A stretch of DNA of 64,000 bases from Amphiduros pacificus (taxonomy: Eukaryota > Annelida > Polychaeta > Phyllodocida > Hesionidae): positions 15,102,536-15,166,535 of the forward strand of contig OX439004.1 in the NCBI GenBank assembly GCA_949316495.1, written 5' to 3'. The stretch's first letter is position 1. Each line of letters opens with the position of its first letter. Both the position numbers and the translations under genes were made by a program. Positions 12,236 through 24,236 of this stretch are shown in pieces. The notes below the pieces were generated by a model. That model was not told the DNA's origin. It was given only the letters and a program-made list of their open reading frames with translations, and did no database searches.

Positions 12236-12619
12236 ATAGATACATGTGATAATATAGATACATGTGATAATATAGATACATGTGATAATATAGATACATG
12301 TGATAATATAGATACATGTGATAATATAGATACATGTGATAATATAGATACATGTGATAATATAGATACATGTGATAATATAGATACATGTGATAATATA
12401 GATACATGTGATAATATAGATACATGTGATAATATAGATACATGTGATAATATAGATACATGTGATAATATAGATACATGTGATAATATAGATACATGTG
12501 ATAATATAGATACATGTGATAATATAGATACATGTGATAATATAGATACATGTGATAATATAGATACATGTGATAATATAGATACATGTGATAATATAGA
12601 TACATGTGATAATATAGAT
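12236..12619. repeat. 18-bp minisatellite, about 21 copies, nearly perfect
   Basis: The unit ATAGATACATGTGATAAT is 18 bases and is repeated with essentially no differences over 384 bases. The lack of variants points to recent expansion or strong homogenisation. Open frames across it (six-residue repeat) are a consequence of unit length. Confidence 0.97.
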
Positions 12620-13000
12620 TATTTTATAACATACTGTATACTATATTGATGAGTGACGATGAGGGTTGATGTGTATACGTCAGCCATTTGTGTACTTTTC
12701 GGTTCGGAGTGCCACCATCCAAAACAAGTGCTGATTTAAAAAAAATCAAGCTCGCGTAAGTTTGCAAAATCCCTAGGCAAATATTAATAAAAGAAAATCT
12801 TCTCACTCTACCACGCACTCGCAAATCTCTTCTCAAACAAAAGCGCTATCTGACGGTGTAAGCAGAAAATATGAAAAATCAAATATACATTCGTACATCT
12901 GCAGGTTCCTTTTATTTCCAGATGAAAACGGCAAATAGAAACATGACATATACTTCTCTATCCTGGTGTTCTGTTCTTGAATATAGTACACTGTTAAGAA

Positions 13001-13003
<3 letters not shown>

Positions 13004-13088
<85 letters not shown>

Positions 13089-13095
13089 TATATAA
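13004..13095. repeat. TA microsatellite
   Basis: About 90 bases of alternating TA with a single AA interruption near its right end. Confidence 0.97.
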
Positions 13096-14744
13096 TTTAC
13101 ATTTTCAGCACATGAAAATGTAAATGAAAAGTTCAAAAATCAATTCTACAATTCATAGTAATAATAAACACTCTCATTCAGAAATCTGGCTTACAAAAGT
13201 GTTTGTTTGGGTTCTAGAAATTAAGATTCAAATCTTGACATGGTATGTGAAAACCAACATTTTTCCGGTTACAAAATGTATCGATGAAAATAATCTGGAA
13301 GAAAATAAAAAATATTTTAATCTGTCAAATTAGAATCGTCACCTTCTTTCCCTCAGACTACTTACAACCGTCTGATTTCACTGTTTGAAAACTGGTTAAC
13401 ATTTATGAATCACTAGCTAAACTTGGAAGCCAACATCATAACAGATGGATCGGAAGTAATTTAAAGAGATTAATCTTAATTTTGCTATGGGCGATGACTT
13501 TGCACCTGTTTTTGTGCATTAATTTACCTTACTTGATAATCTCCCTGGATAGAGAATAATGCACAAAGACAAAACATTTAATCAAGGAAATAGAATACTC
13601 GATATCTCTCATTAGCCTTGATGAATGGGTATCTCTGCAGCTGCTCAACTAACAGCCTTCAATGTCTGTACCAGACCATCTTAACAAACAACATACGTGC
13701 CTGCTATATTATTTTGATATTCAGATTATTTCATTAATGTTGATTTGATTAACCAGTAAATCACATATTTTGATGACAGTGTTTTCCAGTAATATGCTCC
13801 CTGAGTTAAACAAATTTCAAATGGAGCTGATGTCCGTATGATTTCTTCAATTATGTAACTTAAATTGGATACCTGATATGAACTAAGTAGTATTATGTTA
13901 AGGAGCGGATATCCTCGAGATATAAATGACAGATATTCACATTTTAAAATACCCTTACCTCCTTGGGATAATGTGATATCCGGTATGTAGAATATAGGGA
14001 TATTTTTATCGGCCACAGAAGCCCACATTGGAGAGTTACATTGGTCTGGTCTGGCAAGAACCGCCACCTTCTGATTACAATGCAATGCTAATCAAGCTAA
14101 AGCTAACAATTTTATATTGACAGAGAAATTATCTTTTCTTTTTCTTATCGGCTTCGTGGGCCAGGTTATATCTTGCACAGCTTAAAGTCGTATTCATCTC
14201 CTGTTGGTAGAGTACAGGACAACTGCAGCTGTTTTGTGTACAATTATCCCTGTTATGGTCATTTTGTGGCATATTTCCAGGTAAATATATATATCACTCC
14301 GCTATGGTCCATCCCTTATTCGCAGATATTTCTCACGTCGATATCCAGAATGGACCCTCACAGCATGACAAAGGTGTATAAGGGATGGAACAGTCGAACG
14401 TGAACGGTTATCTGGAAAGCACTATTGAGTTCAGAAACACATCGCTCCCAAATTAACTGTTGCCAATAAATCATTTAATGATGAATGCTTTTAAACATTT
14501 CATTTAAAAAAAAGGTTTTTTTGTATGTTTATTGAAGTTCCATTGTAATGAATATTTTCCCAAGGCAGATGTGAAAACTATTCTTGGATTGTATTAAACG
14601 TGGTAAGGGGCCGATTTATACATATTTATATATACATAATTAACCCACAGATAAAATATGTAAAAATCTATTAGAATGATGAAAACAAGGCATCCTAAAT
14701 GGTAATGTAGATTTGATTATGACATCAACTTCATCGCTAAATAG
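13096..14744. other. Unannotated non-coding stretch
   Basis: No exon supported on either strand. A 12-base inverted pair TCCATCCCTTAT and ATAAGGGATGGA lies at about 14310 and 14380. Nothing else recognised. Confidence 0.4.
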
Positions 14745-15370
14745 CTCCGAGATAAGGTATTCTATATGTGGATGGTTCTGAGATAAGGTCTCCTATACCT
14801 GGATGGTTCTGAGATAAGGTCTCCTATACCTGGATGGTTCTGAGATAAGGTCTCCTATACCTGGATGGTTCTGAGATAAGGTCTCCTATACCTGGATGGT
14901 TCTGAGATAAGGTCTCCTATACCTGGATGGTTCTGAGATAAGGTCTCCTATACCTGGATGGTTCTGAGATAAGGTCTCCTATACCTGGATGGTTCTGAGA
15001 TAAGGTCTCCTATACCTGGATGGTTCTGAGATAAGGTCTCCTATACCTGGATGGTTCTGAGATAAGGTCTCCTATACCTGGATGGTTCTGAGATAAGGTC
15101 TCCTATACCTGGATGGTTCTGAGATAAGGTCTCCTATACCTGGATGGTTCTGAGATAAGGTCTCCTATACCTGGATGGTTCTGAGATAAGGTCTCCTATA
15201 CCTGGATGGTTCTGAGATAAGGTCTCCTATACCTGGATGGTTCTGAGATAAGGTCTCCTATACCTGGATGGTTCTGAGATAAGGTCTCCTATACCTGGAT
15301 GGTTCTGAGATAAGGTCTCCTATACTTGGATGGTTCTGAGATAAGGTCTCCTATACCTGGATGGTTCTGA
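14745..15370. repeat. 31-bp minisatellite, about 20 copies, nearly perfect
   Basis: The unit GATAAGGTCTCCTATACCTG followed by GATGGTTCTGA is 31 bases. Only the first unit (CTATATGTGG) and one late unit (ATACTTGG) differ visibly. Period 31 is not a multiple of three, and no long frame crosses it. Confidence 0.97.
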
Positions 15371-16189
15371 TTCAATCTCAGTCCACAGTACCAAAATATG
15401 ATTTGCTTCTAAAAACATTCCTGTTTGATGTGGTTTATTCCTGTTCGATGTATAAGATTTATATTTTTCACAGTATAGCGAATGTAAGTAAAGGCAACCA
15501 ATATATTGGTCACTCATCACAACGTGTTTAATTTGATACATTATGTCACAGACTACATTGTAAAAATAATACAGAAGCGATTAACCTATCACTTTATCCA
15601 TTCAAGGTGTAATCGAAAATCTCCAAAAAGGTGATATTTTATTAGATAGAATTGAGAAATGTTTTCTGGTTACAATGTATATGTGTTTTACTTTTATTCC
15701 CATTATTTGGGATGTAGTTTCAGTTTAACGATATACATGTATAGCCTACATTTCCCCTGAGATCTAGCTGCAATGTAACTATTTATGCCCCACTCACGGG
15801 ATGTTGAAATGACTATTAGGGAAGTAATAAAATATAACACATATTTTGTTGCAGATGTTTGTTCGTTTGTTGGTAGTTTTACATCACTTTCGATATTTTT
15901 AATGAATATTCATATTATGAAAATCTGTATCAGAGGAACATCATCAAACTAAATGGTTTCATATTTCACTTGTTTTCTTGCTTTTGACCAGGCCGGAATT
16001 GACTAATTGCAATATCAATATTACATTAGGACTGTTTTCTCATTTTTCTGAATTGCTTTATCTAATATCACAGTATCAAGATGTATGCTAACTAAATATG
16101 TCCAAAACGGTACCTGTTTGTCTGATGATGTGCATTGGGGGAGGAGCTTATCTGTATAGTTATTAACAACCTGTGGTTCTTCATACTCA
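15371..16189. other. Unannotated non-coding stretch
   Basis: No exon or repeat assigned. TTTACATCACTTTCGATATTTTT near 15879 weakly resembles the SINE A tail but is too short to call. Confidence 0.4.
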
Positions 16190-16195
16190 CTGTAA

Positions 16196-16335
16196 AAACA
16201 GGGAGTTTGGGGGCAGGGCCAGGTAGAAAATCAACTACCTCTGTTTAGCAAAGTACAAATGCAGCCCCAAACCACATACTTTTTAAACTCACTGGTCAAT
16301 GACATTGTCAGATACGCAATTATATTATTATTTCC
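16196..16335 (+). repeat. Dispersed repeat R2, copy b
   Basis: GGGGGCAGGGCCAGGTAG, AAAATCAACTACCTC, TGTTTAGCAAAGTA and a TGACATTGTCA segment match 3160-3310. The core has the palindromic GGTAG/CTACC arrangement. Confidence 0.5.
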
Positions 16336-17151
16336 AACCTAAACATCAATGTCTCTATCAACTGAGACATCTTTTAAACCTAAATTTATAAGATTTGAAT
16401 ATCGTCTCATTTTACTAAAGTAGAGTGAGCCACAGTAATTTCTATATGTGGTCCCCTTTGATCTCCTTTTGTTCGGATATGTGTCTGATCACGATTTTTA
16501 ATGTCATCCTTTTTTGTGTGAAATGACCTTCACATTGGAATGAAATGAAATGTAAATTGTAGTATAGTTTGCGAAGCTTTCAACTTTGACAAGCCATATA
16601 AGCTTGCATTGTTATGTTAATCCTGTTTTTTATTCAGAGAGTATATTAAATGTTGGGTGTCATATCATATTTTACTTAACAAGGTCAAAACTCATAGAGG
16701 TACATGACGTACTTATAGTGGTGATGTCATGGCCTGTGTCTGTGGGACAGGCAATATAGGCTCAGCAGGAGAAAGCAACCGATGGTAACACACACTGCAG
16801 GAGAAAGCAGCCGATGATGGTGTCTACATAACACACACGCAACCTCGGAGACCACTGATAGAACAGACATACCATCACCGACTGCATATCTCAAAGGGCC
16901 TCTCCACAAGTACCAAGTACAACAGTGCATTGGACTGACAAAACATTAACGACTAAATTTTCCAAAAGGAAACATTGGAATCATAAAGACTATAAAGAAC
17001 CAAGAATTATATAACACATTTTGACTGTTAAAAAAAGGTGATTTTTGAGCATCAGAGAAGAGTTTGATTGAGATTTGGAGACTGGTGGATTGCGCCGCGC
17101 CGAGCAGACCAAGTACCCGGGCTTCTAAGTGAAGTGACATTGCCCATAACC

Positions 17152-17271
17152 ATGGAGACCCTACATGTGCTGTCAGTGCTCGGGGTGTTAGCATCAGTGA
17201 CCTCAGCTGTATACGTGCCGGCGAGCAATGAGGTCTACTACAGCAGACAGAGGCCCACGGATGTCTTACAG
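17152..17271 (+). CDS. First coding exon of a secreted protein (signal peptide)
   Basis: ATG at 17152 sits in a strong context (ATAACCATGG) and opens 40 codons. These begin METLHVLSVLGVLASV, a typical signal peptide with likely cleavage after TSA, followed by VYVPASNEVYYSRQRPTDV and LQ. The exon ends CAG/GTCAGT at 17271 in phase 0. The frame is also open upstream to an ATG at 17068, but the 17152 start gives the signal peptide at once and the better context. The family is not recognised. A candidate next exon in compatible phase is at 58880-58958; any exon between was not found. A neuropeptide or other small secreted precursor would fit but is not shown. Confidence 0.5.
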
Positions 17272-18113
17272 GTCAGTGTTTATAAATCCTAGTCGTACCA
17301 GAGCCTCCCTTGTGGCAATTTTGATAGCCAGGGGCCTAGGGTGTTCCATAATAACACTTTATTGGAGTTCAAACTTTCAAAGTGAACTATAGTTGATCCT
17401 TGGCTCAAATAGCTCACAGAAATATTTTTGGATTTTTTGACCTTGGGATCCTTACTCCCACGACCTTCAAGGACATTCTCGGAGTTCAGACTTGATAGGC
17501 TCATATGAAAGCTCACATCAAGCAGAGAAAACTTTAAAAAGACATTATGGTGCTAAATGTTATAATTCCTGAGATATTAACATACATCTACAAATCATGA
17601 TTAACTGTGCATTTCACTGCGAAGAGTATGAGACATGAAAGTAACAGGTTGTCTTCTGCATCTTGTGGTGAAGTCTCATTTATTTGTCAGGAAGTGCATA
17701 AGTTGGACATTGCTAATTATGTCCTCCATCTTGGCAACCTTTCTTACAAGAAGGATACAATGCTGTGTTTTTTCAGTGAATATGAATAAAGAGCAAGGTT
17801 AGAAAAGAAAATCCATGCAAGAGAGAAGAGTCCTACTTTGAAAATAAGTTCTATGGCCCCAGTGATAGCAAAAGAAATAATAATAATGTATAAAACCACA
17901 TCTTCTGAACAACTGATCCAGAAAGAGTATACATCTGGAATTCTGGAAATGGAGATGGTTATGACTATATGCTTTGTGATAGAATGGTCTAGAATCATTC
18001 AATACTTCTTTTTGAATGCCTTAAAGCTCATCAATTATCTAATATTATGGCAATGTAGATTTTGCTTTATATGTTATTATTAGTAACTAGTTTTATTATG
18101 ATTTAGTGAGTTG
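17272..18113. other. Non-coding stretch downstream of the signal-peptide exon
   Basis: Starts with the donor GTCAGT. AGGGTGTTCCATAATAACAC (about 17338) recurs as AGGGTGTTCCAAAATATCAC (about 18770), a short shared motif possibly belonging to the element remains at 18.1-19.5 kb. No other feature. Confidence 0.35.
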
Positions 18114-19461
18114 TTACAGGATTATAATAAGATGAGACAATAACCTGTAATTGGCTTTGAAGAATTTCAAATCTTCCTGCCAGTCCTTGTCTCTCAATTT
18201 GCTAAGGTGTTTCTCCAGAGCCTCCAATGTCTGCAGCAACTTAGGCATGATGTCAAGTAGGGAATCAAGAGAAGCCTGAAATTCAGGCTTGCTTCTTTTT
18301 GCTGGCCAACATGAGGTTCCAGTGCACAGATTGGTGGCTCTTGTAACTTGGTGATCAATACTGTGGATATCATCATAGTGTGGCACTTTCACATATAGTT
18401 TTTAGTTCTTTTGCTATCATTGGAGCCATAAAACTTATTTTAAAGATGGTTTCTCCTCTTGCATGAATCTGTAGCGAGAAACCCCACAGCTCTCACTAAA
18501 ATGGAGAGTCATTTGGTGTCAAACAGGAGAACTTGACATATTGGACCTTGCCTTGCTAGAGACTGTCAATCAACACTGCTACACTTTTGAGGCACACACA
18601 TTTTGACAATTCTGATGACAGCAGGTGGTAATCCGCACTGGTATCTGTATACACTGTTATTTTGCACTACCTGGCATATATTTGAGACTTAACCACTATG
18701 TGAAAGCACAAGATACAGAAGACCTCAGAAGGCATTAAAAACTAACAACTTTTGTGAAGACAACCTGTAGGGTGTTCCAAAATATCACTTTTTCATCATA
18801 GAGCTAAGCACATTTGGATTCCCATTCCTATTGACTACAAAGTAAAGTTCTGAAAATAACAACTCTCTACATAGATGGCTTCCTTCTTGGAATTGACCCT
18901 GAAAAATGGCTCAAAATACTGAAAATCGCCACTTTTGGCCTTTTTTGTCATATTTTTTAGTCAACCTCTTGAATTTTATTTACATGATAAGACTTTGGAA
19001 ACTGGACCAGAATATCAATATTATGTGCAGCATCAGTCTTAAAGTACCATTGGTCAATTTAGTATTTATTTATTCATATTCAAATATATGAAAAAAATAC
19101 ATTAATAGTCATAATCAGTACATGTTCTAGGTGCCACATGACTAAGATACAATCATAACATCTGTATTGAAATCTGGTTCAAATTTGAACACTCTGAACA
19201 ACCTCTACCAAACTACAAAAAGTCATCCATATTAACTATTTGCTTTTTTGTTAAGTTGTGGAAATCTAGGAGCTGGTGGTGGTGATTTACAATGAACAAT
19301 ATGCGACCCCATCTGACTGCATTCTTTGCATAGTTCACATACTCAGTCACATCTTTAATAGACCTTTCTGCACAGTCATTTACCACTTCTAGTCCATCCA
19401 CTAGATTCTTGAATCTATCATATGATGGAATTCCCATCCAATCCTGGGGAGGGAGCTGCAT
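18114..19461 (-). pseudogene. Remains of an unidentified element-like coding region
   Basis: On the minus strand, 19461-19213 encodes 82 residues with SYDRFKNLVDGLEVVNDCAE and then RSIKDV, ending NLTKKQI. An ND-x-AER-x-IK motif before a helical stretch and an HR/HH segment is something I associate with large uncharacterised invertebrate proteins, probably of transposon origin. A second open stretch at 18392-18114 (LLDIMPKLLQTLEALEKHL) may belong to the same fossil. The two are not continuous and the whole is not an intact gene. Family assignment is from memory and weak. Confidence 0.35.
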
Positions 19462-19493
19462 CCAGTCAGAATTATCCCTTTAAATTCCCAATC

Positions 19494-19910
19494 GCTAAAA
19501 CAAGGAATTTTAAGTAAGTTTTGTTTAAATTTGGTGTAAATCGGACAATTAGAACAGAAATGACATGCAAAAAGTTTGATCGATGAATTGCGTTAGCGCC
19601 TGAGTGATATTAGGGCAACTTACGTAATTGAGCCTGAAAAGGCACATCTTTGTATAAAGTTGTGCTAAAAAATTTGTTCATATACCAAATTAAATGTTTT
19701 TAAAAGATGAATAATGATAATATTTCATTTTGGGTTGTTTATTTTAATTTTTGTTCTGTTTGTTGTAATTTGTGTTTTGTTTATTTTAATTTTTGTTCTG
19801 TTTGTTGACAGTTTTGGTTAATTTGTTAATTTTTTTTCTCATCCATGGTAAGTGTGGATCGCCACTTTTTCTTGTTTGTAACTCTGGTGGAACTATCTGT
19901 GTTGTTCTTC
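19494..19910 (+). repeat. Dispersed repeat R4, uninterrupted copy
   Basis: This matches the two halves at 20865-20968 and 22358-22600. Landmarks are AACAGAAATGACA, GCCTGAG(T/C)GATATTAG, AGCCTGAAAAGGCAC, TTTGTTCATATACCAAATT, TTTTTGTT(C/T)TGTTT runs and CATCCATG. It shows what the 20.9-22.6 kb copy looked like before the hAT-like element entered at GGCAC. Confidence 0.65.
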
Positions 19911-20021
19911 GATCAGTAAGATTCATTTACTGTGGGTTGTAAATCAGTTTTTTCTGTGGTCACAAGTGCCTTCGGCTGGGAAAGGATGCTGTCTCTCACT
20001 GTTGCAGCTATTTTTCATGTC

Positions 20022-20195
20022 TCATTGCAGCTATCTCTTATTTATGCATCTATATCTTATTTATGCAGCTATCTCTTATATATGCAGCTATCTCTTATTT
20101 ATGCAGCTATCCTATTTATGCAGCTATCTCCTATTTATGCAGCTATCTCTTGCTGTTGTAGCAATCTCTGACATATGCAGCTATCTCTCACTTGT
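20022..20195. repeat. Degenerate 19-bp tandem repeat
   Basis: About nine imperfect copies of TGCAGCTATCTCTTATTTA (19 bases), some shortened (TATCCTATTTA) or altered at the edges (TGTTGTAGCAATCTC). Confidence 0.8.
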
Positions 20196-20864
20196 GCTGG
20201 CTAAAAATATCTGCATTTCACCCAAGTAGGCCCCTTTGTACAAAACCTAGCAGGACCTCAATAATTAGGTCAATAATTAGATCAATTTACCAATGGTTGA
20301 AAACAAAGCTCTAATACAGAAATATAGGCATATTGTGGGTAATATTTTATATCTAACATAATTCTGACAAAAAATGAGTGAAAACTACTCTATTCCTAAT
20401 GTACACATTGCTCAAACCATCGCATAAACTTGCAAAATAAAAGTGAAGTGGGGACTGTTTAGCGTCCACCAGGGGGCAATGTAAAAACGCAACAGCGAGA
20501 TCGCACGCTCTAACAGTGGCAAATTTTAGAGCAGCCAATACCACACATAGCAGCTTTTTTTCCAAATCTCGTCACCCTTCCTCTCTGATCACGTTCATGC
20601 TTTTTTTATATATGTATGTAAATATTGCTCAAGCAACTGACACCACTGTGAGTCTTCGTCGTGTTCATGTAATACGTTCTTATATGCGTATGCGCACACG
20701 TATGAATATGTTTCAATATCATGTACACATGGATAAAGAAGTGAGTGATGACAGAAGTTCAAGATGACAGCATCGTTGTCACCAATCTCTGCGCGAAATT
20801 ATCAATTAATATTGCATGGAAATGCATTCTAAATGATAGAGCATGGAATTCTGAGTAATTTAGT

Positions 20865-20968
20865 TCAAATTTGTTTTAAATCTGTCAAAACAGAAATGAC
20901 AAGCATAGTTCGAAGCGTTAATGCCTGAGCGATATTAGAGGAACTTACTTAATCGAGACTGAAGGCAC
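20865..20968 (+). repeat. Repeat R4, second copy, left half
   Basis: CAAAACAGAAATGACAAGC, TGCCTGAGCGATATTAG and GAGACTGAAGGCAC align with 19530-19655. The copy breaks off at GGCAC where the TIR element starts and resumes at 22361. Confidence 0.65.
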
Positions 20969-21121
20969 TAGTGTTTTCCAATCACCCATCGGCAAAGCCC
21001 AGATTGGTGATCTGGAGAGGTTTGAGATTATTGCTTTTTCTGTTTAATCTCGTTTGCATGAGATGTTTAAAATGCCCAACTCTTTCAGCGAAAATTCATA
21101 TTTTATGGATGATCATATCTT

Positions 21122-22113
21122 AGAGTAATTATGAATGGAGGCGTGACAGCCGTTATATGACATATGGCGTCATATCAATGCATTGTTTCACACAATGAAT
21201 TCAAAATCCTTTGATCCTATCATAGTTGCCGACTTCGGAACAGTGGAAAATTGAAGATTCATATTTTTTTTTAAATGAATTGGCCAATGTTTTATTGAAG
21301 CATTACAACATATTTTGGTGTATTTTTGTAAAGAAAAAATCAGAATAGTTGCTCTTTTGAGGCATACAATACCATACATTCGCAATTACGTCAAATAAAT
21401 CTGTTCATTTCTGTTCTGATTGTTTCAATAATAAATATTATGAAAGAAAAATGCATATTCGAAACCTTTAATTTTTGTATACATGTTTATAAAAATTGTG
21501 TCTCTATTCGTGTAACTTTGTAAAATTAATTTAAAACATAATATTGTCTTATGATACAGCATTTATAAATTCCTGCTACAGTTTTTATTGTTCATCTTTT
21601 ATTGATTTTAAATTATGACATAACATGTCATAAGACGTATCTATGACGGCGCATACATTGGATATAAATTGCATTTTCTGAAAGTATTTTTTTACTGAAA
21701 AACATAGTATAATTTTCTAATCTGCCAATATATGCGCTCATAACTAAAAATCAACTGGAATGAAAAAATAACAATAAAACACGTGGTTTTATCAGTATTT
21801 GATGTTGTAACAACAATTTTAGCTCATTTTCAAAACTTTGATATGACTGCATAAATCTTTTCATAAAATCGTCCAAACATGGAGCAGAGAAATTAAATCT
21901 ATACCTTCATAATCAGTGAAACAAGGAGAACATTTCATTCGCGATATATATAGCTCTAAATTGTAGTTTTCATAAGGTAAAATTGATTTGAAAAAGAATT
22001 ACGTCAAAACTTTTGCATCTTGCACCTATATGGCGTCATCATAACAATGGCCAAAGCTGCAACTATGATGTCCCTTTTGATCTTGCGTTGTTGCGCCTCC
22101 ATCCAATTACTCT
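21122..22113. mobile_element. Inner nested TIR element, 992 bp
   Basis: Left end AGAGTAATTATGAATGGAGG and right end CCTCCATCCAATTACTCT are inverted copies of each other apart from a two-base gap. The surrounding sequence, without this insert, is present at 5621-5785 (TATATCTAAAATG), which supports a discrete insertion. Interior blocks (TCCTTTGATCCTATCATAG, CCTATATGGCGTCAT, GATGTCCCTTTTGATCTTG) recur at 30.2-30.95 kb. No coding frame. The superfamily is not assigned: candidate flanks TTA and TCA do not match exactly. Confidence 0.65.
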
Positions 22114-22180
22114 CAAATCTCCCAAAAAAAGCTTGATTATTCTTTGGATAATATGAAAATATAAATACTTGACATCAGTC

Positions 22181-22222
22181 GCCAGCTGCAAAAACGGGTT
22201 TACCACCGTTTTTGCAGCTGGC
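22181..22222. repeat. Perfect palindrome, 17-bp arms
   Basis: GCCAGCTGCAAAAACGG and its exact reverse complement CCGTTTTTGCAGCTGGC are separated by eight bases. It lies in the right part of the hAT-like element. The relic at 5621-5785 has one arm (CCAGCTGCAAAAACTG) followed by CCCGTTTTAACGG, a decayed version. Confidence 0.9.
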
Positions 22223-22357
22223 GCCTTTTTACTTCACTAGAGCTCTATGAACTCCACCAAACATTCCCTTGGTTAAAATAGAAGAGACCTTGGACGTTCC
22301 ACAAACCCCTCCAGATCATCTATCTGGGCTTTGCCGATGGATGTTTGGAGAACACTA

Positions 22358-22600
22358 AAAAGGCACTACATAAGATTGTCGTATAATATTTGTTCATATA
22401 CCAAATTGAAAAGATGAACAAAGATAATTTCAACTCCCTCATCAGTTTGCAATGATTGTTTCATTTTGTGTTTATTGTAGTTTTTGTTTTGTTTATTGTA
22501 ATTTTTGTTTTGTTTTTTTGTAAATTTTGTTTTGTTTGTTTTTTCCCATCCATGTTACATGTGGAGCACCACATTTTCTTTTTAACAAAACCGCCCGGAA
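22358..22600 (+). repeat. Repeat R4, second copy, right half
   Basis: AAGGCACTACATAAGATTG, TTTGTTCATATACCAAATTG, runs of TTTTTGTTTTGTTT and CATCCATG match 19640-19850. This is the continuation of 20865-20968 after the inserted element. Confidence 0.65.
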
Positions 22601-22850
22601 AGCCACAATTGGGCAGTTTTGAGACGTTGTTCGGGTGTTCGGGAACTTTCAGCTGCAACATAAATGTTGCCAGCGTTTGTACAACGTCTTCTCAAAGTAC
22701 AATGTCATCTTAATGATCATCTTAGGGATGCTGCTGGCATCGTTTGGTGAAAATAGGATTTTTTTTTTATTTTATGTATACCCAAGCCATCGTCAGATAA
22801 TATCTTCTTATAAACCCACATTTACCACTTATTTGACCATTCCTTCAGTG
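22600..22850 (+). mobile_element. Diverged relative of the TWA-type TIR element
   Basis: Blocks CCACAATTGGGCA, TCGGGAACTTTCAGCTGC, ATAAATGTTGCC, CATCTTAGGGATGC, GGTGAAAATAGGATT and CATCGTCAGATAATA follow the order of 23415-23660 in element copy 1. It has no preserved termini and is older than the five full copies. Confidence 0.65.
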
Positions 22851-22859
22851 TTATAAGGT

Positions 22860-23306
22860 CCTCTCACAACTATTCCTAATATAAGGCTGTCATCTGCAAA
22901 GGTCCTTTTGTTTGATTGTTTGAGTATATCTCCAATGTCATTGACATAGCGTATTTATAATATGGCCTCATTTATTGAGCCAATCACAGATCAATATTTC
23001 TGCACTTTATATCACGTAATGTATGGTTTATAGATGGCCTCACTGCAGACATGAAATGAGACATGCCCATTATGTAACCAAAGGCCTGCTATTCAAGATG
23101 TACATTTCTATCATTTCTAAAGACAGTCTACGATAACATTGAATGAAAGACTGTGACACTATATATTGCAATAGATGTCCTGTGTCACCGACAGGATAGT
23201 AATTCTTGATTGTTTTAGCTATAAATTAAAGACAACAAATAAACCCAAACTTTTTGAAGACTTGATAATTGCGAGTACATGTTGTCATTAATAAAAAGAT
23301 CTCAGC
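22860..23306. other. Unannotated non-coding stretch
   Basis: No gene or repeat recognised between the R4/TIR relic and the first full TIR element. Confidence 0.4.
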
Positions 23307-23309
23307 TTA

Positions 23310-23959
23310 TACCTCAGTCACATTTGCGCCGATTTCAGCAAAGATGCCCGGCCGATGGGTATTTTTTACAAAATCGGCTGGCAGTTCAGATTGCCGTACG
23401 GGCACCGGGAGATCATCGGCCACAATTGGGCATCTTTAAGACGTCGGCCGGGTCATCGGGAACTTTTAGCTGCCACATAAAAGTTGCCGGCGTTTCCCCG
23501 ATGTCTTATCAGCAAATATCATCTTAATGTGCACGGCAGGGTCCCGGCAGTGTCCCGCAGGGACATCGGCAGATTTTCTTAGGGCTGCCGGTGGCATCGT
23601 GCGGTGAAAATAGGATTATATTTATTTCATGTGTTCATAGACCATCGTCAGATGATCGCACGGGCTCCCTGCGATATATCATAGACGTCTTTAAGATGTC
23701 TTTCAGACGTCTGTCAAATGAAACAGACGTCTTTAGGATGTCTTTCAGACGTCTGTCAATGAGACAGACGTCTTTAAGATATCCTGCAGACGTCTGTGTC
23801 ATTCAGTCTTGCACGTGCCGTGCGGTGCCCTTTAATAATGTGACCACAGCTACGGCATATCTCAGATTGTTGCTTATAAACTCCCCGGCGCCCGGCAGAC
23901 TGTGAAGTCGGCCGATTGTTACTGCCCGGCCGGCGCCCGGTGCAAATGTGACTGAGGCA
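23310..23959 (+). mobile_element. TWA-type TIR element, copy 1 (650 bp, forward, long form)
   Basis: The ends are TACCTCAGTCACATTTGCGC and its inverse GCAAATGTGACTGAGGCA, flanked by TTA on both sides. This long form contains a segment CATCGTCAGATGATCGCACG missing from the 567-base copies, and three instead of two CAGACGTCT units. A TIR plus three-base TTA/TAA duplication fits PIF/Harbinger-type non-autonomous elements. No transposase frame. GC-rich against an AT-rich background. Confidence 0.85.
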
Positions 23960-24236
23960 TTACCTGACAATACAGATTAGTGTGACATATTTCACTTTTG
24001 ATACTGATTGTGGTGATTATTTTGTTATCTAACCAGTATATGATGGTGAAAATTGAAATCAAGGCTCATTCATTTCTTATCTAATGTGTGATACAAAGTA
24101 AATGGCCTTATATATTCACTGTTGAAAAGAATGATTTTGAAAATTTGGAGAAATTTAAATTGATTACACCATGTGATAGGCATGAAATATACATTCATGT
24201 AGTGGCGTTCTTCCAGCTCAATTACTACCCTGCTTA

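Larger units (their letters stand above)
20969..22357. mobile_element. hAT-like non-autonomous DNA transposon, 1389 bp
   Basis: The termini are TAGTGTTTTCCAA on the left and its near inverse TTTGGAGAACACTA on the right. The terminal inverted repeats run about 56 bases with about six differences and share CATCGGCAAAGCCCAGAT. Flanks are GAAGGCAC and AAAGGCAC, an approximate 7 to 8 base target duplication. TAGTG ends and 8-base duplications are typical of hAT elements. No transposase frame was seen, so it is non-autonomous. The interior contains another TIR element (21122-22113) and a palindrome (22181-22222). It sits within repeat R4, whose uninterrupted copy is at 19494-19910. Confidence 0.75.
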
